This document shows positions 1 through 5,947 of a stretch of DNA of 7,015 bases, in pieces. The position numbers were made by a program, and so were the translations under genes. Position 1 is the stretch's first letter. Each line of letters opens with the position of its first letter. The stretch is from Betaproteobacteria bacterium. Its GTDB lineage: Bacteria > Pseudomonadota > Gammaproteobacteria > Burkholderiales > Burkholderiaceae_E. The stretch lies in the NCBI GenBank assembly GCA_009922405.1, contig RFVZ01000138.1, positions 1 through 7,015 of the forward strand, written 5' to 3'. The notes beneath the pieces were generated by a model. That model did no database searches, had not been told where the DNA came from, and saw only the letters and a list, made by a program, of their open reading frames with translations.

Positions 1-969
1 ATTGTTGTGCTTGGTGGAACGGGATTTATCGGTCGCCATCTCGTGGCCCGGCTTGTGGAGCAAGGCTGTCACGTGGTCGTGCCAACCCGGCGCAGTCAAC
101 ACGGTCGCGATCTGAAATTCCTGCCAACGGTTGAAATCGTTGAGACGGATCTGCATGACAGTGCGGCGCTGACCCGACTCCTTGCGGGCAATGATGCCGT
201 TGTCAATTTGATCGGTGTGCTCCACGACAAGCCCGGTGAGCCGTATGGCGAACACTTTGCACGGGCCCATGTCGCACTGCCCCGGCGCCTGGTCGAGGCC
301 TGCGGACGCGCCAACATTCGCCGAATCATTCACGTCAGTGCGCTTGGGGTTCGGCTTGATCGGCGTGGCCCTTCGATGTACCTGCGCTCCAAGGCAGACG
401 GTGAGCGCGCGATTGAACAGTCGCTGACCGACTGGACTATCCTGCGGCCTTCGGTGGTTTTTGGACCCGATGATCAGTTCTTGAACTTGTTTGCGGGCTT
501 ACTCCAGTTCGCCCCGGTGATGCCGCTCGCAGGCGCCTCATGTCGTTTTCAACCGGTCTATGTCGGCGATGTTGTCGCAGCAATTGCGGCGGCTCTCGAC
601 GAAGCGAGCACGATTGGTAAAACGATTGAACTGGCGGGGCCCGAAGTCTTCACCCTGGCGGAACTTGTGGCCTGGGTCGGCCGGGTCAGTGGCCACCCAA
701 GGCCGATCATTCCGCTCTCTGCGGGTTTGGGCAAATGGCAAGCCTGGTTCCTTGAGCACTTGCCCGGTCCCACCCTCATGTCGCGCGATAACGTCGATTC
801 GATGGCCGTCGATAACGTCGCTAGTGGCGATTTAGCCTGCTTTCCAGCCGAATTGGGCGTGCGTCCGGTGGCGCTCTCGACCATCGTACCGACTTGGCTG
901 GCGACCGATGCAGATGCGCGCCACGGCGTCGGTCATTACATCAATCTGCGCGAGCGCAGAAATCGATGA
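1..969 (+). CDS. NDUFA9-like NAD(P)-binding protein (atypical/extended SDR), 5' partial
   Basis: This is a Rossmann-fold protein of the NAD-dependent epimerase / complex I NDUFA9 subunit family. Numbering from the first full codon at base 1, the dinucleotide-binding loop GGTGFIG is at residues 5-11. The strand DAVVNLIG is at about 65-72, HVSALG at 111-116, the Tyr-x3-Lys pair at Y127/K131, and RPSVVFGP at about 149-156. The frame is already open at base 1, and the family normally has a few residues before the first beta strand, so the true start probably lies just left of the window. A GTG at base 7 would cut into the first strand. About 322 residues are visible, close to full length for the family. 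The stop overlaps the cca start as ATGA. Bacterial members resemble the mitochondrial complex I accessory subunit NDUFA9; their enzymatic role is not settled, and a part in complex I or quinone biology is inferred from homology. Family call is firm, function is not. Confidence 0.85.
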   Translation: MVVLGGTGFIGRHLVARLVEQGCHVVVPTRRSQHGRDLKFLPTVEIVETDLHDSAALTRLLAGNDAVVNLIGVLHDKPGEPYGEHFARAHVALPRRLVEACGRANIRRIIHVSALGVRLDRRGPSMYLRSKADGERAIEQSLTDWTILRPSVVFGPDDQFLNLFAGLLQFAPVMPLAGASCRFQPVYVGDVVAAIAAALDEASTIGKTIELAGPEVFTLAELVAWVGRVSGHPRPIIPLSAGLGKWQAWFLEHLPGPTLMSRDNVDSMAVDNVASGDLACFPAELGVRPVALSTIVPTWLATDADARHGVGHYINLRERRNR

Positions 970-2213
970 ATGACGCGGGGGCACCCGTGTTACCCGTTGG
1001 CGCTAAGGTCTACGTGGTTGGGGGTGCCGTTCGGGACGCGTTACTCGGCCTCGAGGGCGCTGATCGCGACTGGGTCGTGGTCGGTGCCCGGCCTGAACAA
1101 TTGATTGAGGCGGGCTTTAAGCCAGTCGGTCAAGATTTCCCGGTTTTTCTGCATCCGCAAACCCGCGAGGAATACGCCCTCGCCCGCACGGAGCGAAAAA
1201 CCGCTCCCGGGTATCGGGGCTTTGTGTTTCATGCCGCCCCCGATGTCAGTTTGGAGGAGGATCTCGAGCGCCGCGATCTGACGATAAATGCGATGGCTCA
1301 GGCCGCCGACGGTCGTTTGATTGACCCGTTTGGTGGGCAACGTGATTTGGCCAATCGGGTCTTGCGGCACGTCGGACCCGCCTTCTCCGAGGACCCCGTA
1401 CGAATTCTTCGACTGGCGCGTTTTGCGGCCCGTTTCGGGGATTTCAGGGTTGACCCAGAGACCCAGAAGCTGTTGGGCACAATGGTCGCTGCAGGTGAAG
1501 TCGACGCTCTGGTCCCCGAAAGGGTTTGGCAGGAATTGGCCAGGGGCTTGATGGAGCGTCAGCCGTCGCGGCTGTTCGAGGTCTTACATGGGTGTGGAGC
1601 GCTGGCGCGGCTATTGCCCGAACTCAATCGTGTGTGGAATGATCGCTTGGGGCGACGGATCGATGAGGCCGCCTCGAACGACGAACCCCTAGATGTGAGA
1701 TGGGCCTTGTTGACGATCGACCTGACCAGCACCGAGGACAATTCAGACGCCGAAGCGATGGCGCAGCGTCTTCGCGTGCCCGCAGAACTGCGCGCCATGG
1801 CGCAGTTGATCGCTCGTGAACGCGGTTCAATTGAACGAGCGTCCGATTTGTCAGCCAACGCCATGCTGGAAACCATCGAGCGCTGCGACGGAATCCGTCG
1901 CCCCGATCGGTTTTTGCGAATGCTCAAGGCGTGCTCGTACGTGCAGGCGACCACGCATCCGTCCATGCACTTTTCGACTAACCCGTCCGCGTCCGGGGAT
2001 CAAACTTTGCAGGCTGAGCGTTTCGTGCAGGCTTTGAACGCAGCGCGGGGCGTCGACGCAGGCGCTGTGGCCCAAAGCGTCCCTGCGGACCAGGAATCGT
2101 CCGGCGGGACCCCATCCGCTAGGACCTCACCTGACACAACGGTCTCGGAGCGGATTCGCCTGGCGGTCCAGCGCGCCCGGATCGACGCAATTACCCGGAG
2201 CGCGGCAGTATGA
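966..2213 (+). CDS. cca: CCA tRNA nucleotidyltransferase (bacterial class II) with degenerate HD domain
   Basis: The enzyme adds or repairs the 3'-terminal CCA of tRNAs using CTP and ATP in the cytoplasm. The 415-residue protein has every core motif: GGAVRD at 19-24, the catalytic carboxylates D33 and D35 in ADRDW, RTERK at 74-78, RRDLTINAMA at 102-111, EDPVRILRLARFAAR at 142-156 and the template-type motif PERVWQE at 184-190. Total length resembles E. coli Cca (412 aa), but the C-terminal half differs. Where E. coli has LCHDLGKG, this protein has LTIDLTS (249-255), so the metal-binding His is Ile251. The flanking His-rich stretches are shortened, and a Ser/Thr/Pro-rich insertion sits at about 371-392. 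The core should add CCA, while HD-dependent phosphatase/phosphodiesterase activity is probably lost (inference). ATG 966 is preferred over upstream in-frame starts because it forms an ATGA overlap with the previous gene and matches the family N-terminus. No strong ribosome-binding site is visible. Confidence 0.95.
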   Translation: MNDAGAPVLPVGAKVYVVGGAVRDALLGLEGADRDWVVVGARPEQLIEAGFKPVGQDFPVFLHPQTREEYALARTERKTAPGYRGFVFHAAPDVSLEEDLERRDLTINAMAQAADGRLIDPFGGQRDLANRVLRHVGPAFSEDPVRILRLARFAARFGDFRVDPETQKLLGTMVAAGEVDALVPERVWQELARGLMERQPSRLFEVLHGCGALARLLPELNRVWNDRLGRRIDEAASNDEPLDVRWALLTIDLTSTEDNSDAEAMAQRLRVPAELRAMAQLIARERGSIERASDLSANAMLETIERCDGIRRPDRFLRMLKACSYVQATTHPSMHFSTNPSASGDQTLQAERFVQALNAARGVDAGAVAQSVPADQESSGGTPSARTSPDTTVSERIRLAVQRARIDAITRSAAV

Positions 2214-3193
2214 AACCGATGGTCGCCAGGGCCTGCTCAACCCCCTTAATGCACCGGTCGGGACAATGGTGGTTGGGCTGCATGATCGGCGCAGTGCTCG
2301 CACTAACCGGTTGTGCTTCGACGGGCGATCGATTGGCTGAGCTTGGCCAGGCCAATGAAGTCCCTCCGCCCGCGGCTAAACCGGACGCTGCGATCACCGC
2401 GTTTTCGTCCGCGCGGACCGGCGAAGATTTGCCGGGGCAGTGGCAGCCCTTCCTGCTCACCCCAAACAAGAAGAAGACGCATTGGCGGCTCGAGCGCCCG
2501 GTACCCTGGGATGCGACTTTAGATGCAGCGCCCGGGATGACCCGGAAATGGTTGCAGAGGGGCGATGGATCCGCAGCAATATCGCAGGGCGGGCTTGCGC
2601 CAGAGCGCGACGGGTTGAAGCGGGTCTCCAACACCGCCGGACCCGCACAGGTGTCTTCCCCCGCGCTGGCACTGCGCGGGGACGCTGAACAGGCGGCCTC
2701 GGGGATCGCGCATCCGGTTGGTCGCACGATCGCCGCGAACGAACAATTGCAATGGGACTGGCGCATCGATCTGCCACCAAGCGATGCGGACCCCGGTGAC
2801 CGATCACGTGAAGACAGTGCGATGCGGGTGGCCTTGTCGTTCAATGGCGATCGGTCTCAAATGCCGGCCCGTGAGCTCATGCTATCGGACTTGTCGCAAG
2901 TATTGACCGGACACGAAATCCCTTACGCAACGCTGGTCTACGTCTGGGCGCCAGAGCGGGAGTTGGGGGAAATCGTAATTGATCCAAGAACCACTCGGGT
3001 TCGTTCGATCGTTGTCGGCAATCAAACGACCCCTATGCGCACCTGGTTGCGTACCCGCCGGGATGTGGCCGCGGATTTCGCAGAGGTGTTTGGCGAGCCA
3101 CCGGGGACCTTGAAGGGTATCGCTTTGTTTGTCGATGCCGATCACACCGAATCGCGGGCGATCGGCTGGTACGGTGATCTGAGTTTGCGCTGA
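2210..3193 (+). CDS. DUF3047 family lipoprotein
   Basis: This 327-residue protein of unknown function is recognised as DUF3047 from its C-terminal half. WDWRIDLPP is at about 182-190, YVWAPERELG at 244-253, the DVAADFAEVFGEPP segment at about 285-298, and the closing FVDADHTESRAIGWYGDL at 307-324. The N-terminus is a lipoprotein signal: a hydrophobic stretch of about residues 20-33 ends in the lipobox LTGC with Cys35 as lipidation site. The mature protein is therefore expected to be anchored at the periplasmic face. Between HWRL (91-94) and ALALRGDAEQAASG (152-165) there is a stretch of about 55 residues longer than I expect for the family and low in conserved motifs. ATG 2210 overlaps the cca stop as ATGA and has a GGAG at 2197-2200, 9 bases upstream. 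ATG 2249 (Met14) would give a tidier signal peptide but has no ribosome-binding site. Function unknown; the link to cca may only be co-transcription. Confidence 0.85.
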   Translation: MKPMVARACSTPLMHRSGQWWLGCMIGAVLALTGCASTGDRLAELGQANEVPPPAAKPDAAITAFSSARTGEDLPGQWQPFLLTPNKKKTHWRLERPVPWDATLDAAPGMTRKWLQRGDGSAAISQGGLAPERDGLKRVSNTAGPAQVSSPALALRGDAEQAASGIAHPVGRTIAANEQLQWDWRIDLPPSDADPGDRSREDSAMRVALSFNGDRSQMPARELMLSDLSQVLTGHEIPYATLVYVWAPERELGEIVIDPRTTRVRSIVVGNQTTPMRTWLRTRRDVAADFAEVFGEPPGTLKGIALFVDADHTESRAIGWYGDLSLR

Positions 3194-3249
3194 CCGATCG
3201 GTAACGACCTCGGTGATCAGATCATCCGGCTTAGAGTAGCCGACCGAGG
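3193..3249. terminator. possible bidirectional terminator between convergent genes
   Basis: The 37-bp gap between the DUF3047 and DUF2905 stops is rich in dyad symmetry. A perfect 10-base palindrome, ACCGATCGGT, lies at 3193-3202 and starts on the last base of the DUF3047 stop. A 7-base inverted repeat pairs CCTCGGT (3208-3214) with ACCGAGG (3243-3249), the latter inside the DUF2905 3' end. A small bulged hairpin GGTGAT/ATCATCC (3212-3227) nests in the loop. No T-run follows on either strand, so this is not a canonical intrinsic terminator. Shared termination is inferred from position. Confidence 0.3.
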
Positions 3250-3425
3250 CCGGCAGCGATTAGGCTCAAAATAATCGTTGAGCCGAGCGGTAGTGGAACT
3301 TCTAGGCGTCCGAGTCGCAGGGTGAAATCCCCCGGCAGACGGCCGATTCCAAAGCGACGCAGTAGCGGCGTTAGTCCAGAAAAAAGAATGAGCGCAAGAA
3401 GCGTCACAATCATCCAACGGATCAT
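3231..3425 (-). CDS. DUF2905 small membrane protein
   Basis: This 64-residue protein matches the DUF2905 pattern: a first hydrophobic helix (about 3-20), then a conserved turn containing RRFGIGRLPGDF (about 23-34), then a short beta-like segment RLGRLEVPLPLGS and a second hydrophobic helix (about 49-63). Both length and layout are normal for the family, predicting a two-pass inner-membrane protein. No biochemical function is known. The start ATG overlaps the MidA-type methyltransferase stop as ATGA, so the two are almost certainly co-transcribed and probably translationally coupled. There is no strong ribosome-binding site upstream; the sequence before the start is the methyltransferase C-terminus. 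Whether this protein assists the methyltransferase or membrane complexes is open. Confidence 0.85.
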   Translation of the reverse strand: MIRWMIVTLLALILFSGLTPLLRRFGIGRLPGDFTLRLGRLEVPLPLGSTIILSLIAAGLGRLL

Positions 3426-4645
3426 GATCGGCGCTCAAGCGACATCGAGCGGTCGCCTTGGTTAAAGCCGAGCGGGGTCGCTTCCGGCATTCCGCGGGTA
3501 AACGCAATCACCTTAAACAGCTCGCCCATTTCAGCTTCTGACAGCAACATTTGGACGGCGGCGATTTGGGCGCTGTGTTCTCGTAAGGCAGTGGGTGGCA
3601 GGGCGCTAAGGCGATCGAGTAATCCACAATTGAGCAAGAAGCGCGCTTGGCTGGTGTAGCCGGCGCAGTGCATCCCGGTGCTCATCACCGCTGCCGTGAT
3701 TGCGCTGAAATCGACATGTGCGGTGATATCGCGCTGACCGGGGTCGATCAATGGGTCGGGGTGACTTCGGTGCTGGTAATGGCACATCAGCGTACCGGTG
3801 TGGCGGGCCGGGTGATAAAACTCCGACCGGGGGAAACCATAATCGATCAGCAGGAGCGCTCCGTGTCGAATCCGCTCAGCAACACTTGCCGCCCAGCCGA
3901 CGGCTTGTTCGGGCCATTCGCTTAAGTAGCCTCGTGCGTCTGCAACGGACCACCCGGCTTCCCCGATCGCTCGTGTCACCTCGAGTGCGAACGCAGCATC
4001 TGCCACTCGATCAGACCATGCAAACGGGTTTTGCCCCGGGGAATTAGCGCCCCGATGTACGACCCCACGCTCCATCACCTGGCCGCAATCGGCCACAAAT
4101 AGGCGCACGGGCAGCGCATCGAGCAGTTCGTTGCCAAGCACCACGCCGTCGATCTGTTCGGGCATGCGCTCGAGCCAGCGAACCCTCGCGGCCAGCTCGG
4201 CCGGAATTCGCGCCAAGGTGTCGCGTTGCCGCTCGCGCATGGCGCTCGATAGCTCGATGATTTCATACGTTTCAGGCGCCTGTCCCGCCTGAGCACACGC
4301 TACCAGCAGGTCGGCAGCGAGTTGTCCGGTTCCGGCCCCGAACTCCAGGATCCGCGCCGGGCCGCACTCGAACCATTGCAGAAGCTGGGCTGAGAGAGCG
4401 CCCGCGAAGAGCGGCGTCAAGGCCGGTGCCGTAATGAAGTCGCCCCCGCGCGTGGCTGGGCCAATCGGGCCAATCCGGCGATTGGGGCCGACGGGGCCAC
4501 CCGATTCGTCCGTTGGTTGGTGATTCTGCCGTTCGTAATACCCCACGTCCGGGGCATAAAGCGCCAGCGCCATGTAGTGATCAAAGCGCAGCCAGCCGCC
4601 GGCTTGATCGATCGCGTGGGTTATTCGTGTCTGGCAATTGGGCAT
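3422..4645 (-). CDS. MidA/NDUFAF7-like class I SAM-dependent methyltransferase (DUF185)
   Basis: This 407-residue protein belongs to the MidA family, whose mitochondrial member NDUFAF7 methylates an arginine of the complex I subunit NDUFS2. Visible motifs, in order: the N-terminal ALYAPDVGYY (28-37), GGDFITAP (67-74), the SAM-binding glycine loop LEFGAGTG (100-107), YEIIELS (127-133) with the acidic residue after strand 2, GNELLDALPV (171-180) and LLIDYGFP near 260. These are followed by the family's HxxTGTLxxxxxH region and an HVDF motif. An unusual Gly/Pro-rich insertion occupies about residues 41-66. ATG 4645 is the only reasonable start: an in-frame TAG lies 27 bases upstream (4672-4670 region on the minus strand) with no other start codon between, and the family N-terminus begins here. 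No Shine-Dalgarno sequence is visible. The gene is first in a two-gene minus-strand operon, divergent from the folate genes. The substrate in bacteria is unknown; methylation of complex I is inferred from homology. Confidence 0.9.
   Translation of the reverse strand: MPNCQTRITHAIDQAGGWLRFDHYMALALYAPDVGYYERQNHQPTDESGGPVGPNRRIGPIGPATRGGDFITAPALTPLFAGALSAQLLQWFECGPARILEFGAGTGQLAADLLVACAQAGQAPETYEIIELSSAMRERQRDTLARIPAELAARVRWLERMPEQIDGVVLGNELLDALPVRLFVADCGQVMERGVVHRGANSPGQNPFAWSDRVADAAFALEVTRAIGEAGWSVADARGYLSEWPEQAVGWAASVAERIRHGALLLIDYGFPRSEFYHPARHTGTLMCHYQHRSHPDPLIDPGQRDITAHVDFSAITAAVMSTGMHCAGYTSQARFLLNCGLLDRLSALPPTALREHSAQIAAVQMLLSEAEMGELFKVIAFTRGMPEATPLGFNQGDRSMSLERRS
4458..4485. repeat. tandem 9-mer plus small hairpin inside methyltransferase gene
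   Basis: Two adjacent copies of GGGCCAATC occupy 4458-4466 and 4467-4475. The second copy ends in CCAATC (4470-4475), which pairs perfectly with GATTGG (4480-4485) across a CGGC loop, giving a 6-bp stem. The unit is 9 bases, so each copy adds three residues in frame; on the minus strand it encodes the GPIGP part of a Gly/Pro-rich insertion in the MidA-type protein. Slippage expansion is a plausible origin. Confidence 0.7.
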
Positions 4646-4730
4646 AGAAGCGATTGTAAAGTGGGGCCTGGGCTAAACTCAGTCGCAACCGCTGTCATCC
4701 CACACTTTGTAACCCCTCAATTCCGCGTCT
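4646..4730. promoter_or_regulatory. divergent intergenic region, likely promoters for both operons
   Basis: This 85-bp gap separates the two divergent start codons and must supply initiation for the methyltransferase operon, and probably for the folate/ttcA/ubiB operon. On the minus strand TACAAT (complement of 4653-4658) matches five of six bases of a -10 box and ends only 7 bases before the methyltransferase ATG. The best -35 is weak (CTGAGT at 18-bp spacing). On the plus strand I see only poor matches, such as TTGTAA (4654-4659) and TAAACT (4674-4679) at a too-short 14-bp spacing. No riboswitch-like fold or clear operator was recognised. Confidence 0.4.
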
Positions 4731-5573
4731 GTGAGTTCGCTCGTGCTTAAGCTTGGCGCCGACACCCGTCTGAATCCTCCCGAGCCAGATTCTGCCGCGA
4801 ATGGCTCCGCCGGATCATTGCGTCCGATCGCGTTGGTTACCGGCGCGGCGCGGAGGCTTGGACGAGAAATTGCACTTGGATTCGCACGCAGCGGCTGGGA
4901 CGTTGCGGTTCACTATCGTCGCTCCGCGCCTGCAGCCCACGAGACCGTTGCTCAACTGCAGGCACTGGGTGTTCGCGCTGCTTGCTTCGAAGCCGATCTG
5001 GCGCTTGAGAGCGCCTGCGATGGATTGCTTGACGCGGTGATTGCAGAACTCGGTGTGCCGCGATGTCTGGTCAATAACGCCTCTTTGTTCGAGCATGACA
5101 CCCCGGCGACTGTCTCGGCGGCGCGCCTCGATCAACATGTTGCGTCCAATCTGACGGCGCCCTTGAGGCTATCCGCGCGTCTCTATCAAGCCATGCCCGA
5201 AGATGCCAGGGGCGTCGTCGTCCATCTGTTGGATCAAAAACTGGCGGGCCTGAATCCGGATTTTTTCTCGTACACCCTCACCAAGGCGGCCCTGGCAGCG
5301 GCTTTACCGATGCAAGCGATGGCCTTCGCACCGCGGCTCAGGGTGGTGGGCGTATCGCCCGGGCTTACCCTGCCGAGCCACCTCCAAACACCCGAGCAAT
5401 TTTCCCGTACTCATCGCGAAACCGCAGTCCTTGATCAATCAAGCCGCCCGGAAGATATCGTGGGTGCCATCCTGGCCCTGGTCGCAAATCCCGCCATTAC
5501 GGGCCAAAATCTTGTGGTCGACGGCGGCCAGCATTTATTGCGGATGGGTCGCGACGTGAGCTTCCTGCCATGA
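4731..5573 (+). CDS. FolM/PTR1-like pteridine reductase (short-chain dehydrogenase)
   Basis: This NAD(P)H-dependent SDR probably reduces dihydropterin or dihydrofolate substrates. The nucleotide loop is TGAARRLG (37-44), with Arg where most SDRs have Gly, as in the TGxxxRxG loop of pteridine reductases. NNAS (115-118) replaces the usual NNAG, also seen in PTR1. The catalytic set is Asp168-Tyr181-Lys185 rather than Ser-Tyr-Lys, and the 13-residue Asp-Tyr spacing matches Leishmania PTR1 (D181/Y194/K198). GQNLVVDGG near the C-terminus is the usual SDR ending. The start is uncertain: GTG 4731 is the first start after an in-frame TAA (4710-4712), GTG 4743 is also possible, and TTG 4818 would begin just before the first beta strand. 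None has a good ribosome-binding site, and the first 30 residues look unconserved. The 4-base ATGA overlap with folB supports a folate role. A folM-type name is likely but unproven. Confidence 0.88.
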   Translation: MSSLVLKLGADTRLNPPEPDSAANGSAGSLRPIALVTGAARRLGREIALGFARSGWDVAVHYRRSAPAAHETVAQLQALGVRAACFEADLALESACDGLLDAVIAELGVPRCLVNNASLFEHDTPATVSAARLDQHVASNLTAPLRLSARLYQAMPEDARGVVVHLLDQKLAGLNPDFFSYTLTKAALAAALPMQAMAFAPRLRVVGVSPGLTLPSHLQTPEQFSRTHRETAVLDQSSRPEDIVGAILALVANPAITGQNLVVDGGQHLLRMGRDVSFLP

Positions 5574-5947
5574 ACTTGGACCACTGCACTCGTCTTGCCT
5601 TGCGCGGCCTTGCGATCGATGTATCGATCGGCGTTTTTGAACACGAAAAACGAGCGGTTCAGCCGGTTCGGGTCAATATCGATGTCTGGGTCCCTTCCGA
5701 ATTTTGCACGCCTACCCAGGACCGGCTCGACGAAGTCATCGACTACGGTCGTCTGCGTCAGATCGCGATTGAGACGCTGACTGAGTCGCATATCCACTTG
5801 TTGGAGAGTGCCTGCGAGCGAATGGCTGCAGGCATCCTGCTCGCCCTGCCCGTGCGTTGTGTGCGGGTGGCGATCGACAAGCCACAGGCTTTTTCGGATG
5901 TCGATGCGGCCACGGTCGAAATCACGCGCTGGAGTGCCCCCGCATGA
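5570..5947 (+). CDS. folB: dihydroneopterin aldolase
   Basis: FolB converts 7,8-dihydroneopterin to 6-hydroxymethyl-7,8-dihydropterin and glycolaldehyde in de novo folate synthesis. At 125 residues it has normal length for this homo-oligomeric tunnel-fold enzyme. Visible motifs are IGVFEHEK (20-27) with the substrate-site Glu26, DEVIDYG (54-60) with Tyr59, HLLES (76-80) with the pterin-anchoring Glu79, and the catalytic lysine K104 in IDKP. The HEK form after IGVF is what I associate with betaproteobacterial FolB, whereas E. coli has IGVYDWE. The start ATG overlaps the reductase stop as ATGA, and its own stop overlaps ttcA the same way. No strong Shine-Dalgarno sequence precedes the start, so translation probably depends on coupling to the upstream gene. 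Confidence 0.93.
   Translation: MNLDHCTRLALRGLAIDVSIGVFEHEKRAVQPVRVNIDVWVPSEFCTPTQDRLDEVIDYGRLRQIAIETLTESHIHLLESACERMAAGILLALPVRCVRVAIDKPQAFSDVDAATVEITRWSAPA

Noticed and set aside
7..9. GTG as a genuine start codon for the NDUFA9-like gene
   Set aside because: The frame is open from base 1 and encodes Ile-Val-Val before Leu-Gly-Gly, which completes the first Rossmann beta strand. The true start is more likely outside the window, so the gene is called partial.
894..965. A 24-residue N-terminal extension of the CCA enzyme
   Set aside because: It lies within the conserved 3' end of the upstream gene, has no family similarity, and the ATG at 966 matches both the E. coli-type N-terminus and the ATGA overlap pattern.
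1559..1966. 135-residue minus-strand frame opposite the variable C-terminal half of cca, considered as an overprinted gene that might explain the HD erosion
   Set aside because: It has no motif, no credible ribosome-binding site and a skewed Arg/Ser composition typical of antisense shadows.
2191..2844. 217-residue minus-strand open frame opposite the DUF3047 lipoprotein gene
   Set aside because: It has no recognisable domain and lies entirely antisense to a gene with a signal peptide, lipobox and conserved domain. Its composition fits a high-G+C shadow frame.
3217..3507. 96-residue minus-strand frame across the DUF2905/methyltransferase junction
   Set aside because: It overlaps both real genes out of frame and lacks recognisable motifs. 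The DUF2905 and MidA-type frames explain the sequence.
4646..4730. Riboswitch (for example THF-type) upstream of the folate genes
   Set aside because: The 85-bp gap is short, shared with a divergent gene, and shows no aptamer-like conserved sequence or terminator-type hairpin that I can recognise.
5857..5943. 29-residue N-terminal extension of TtcA starting inside folB
   Set aside because: It is Cys/Gly/Arg-rich without family similarity. ATG 5944 has a GGAG nine bases upstream and forms the ATGA overlap.
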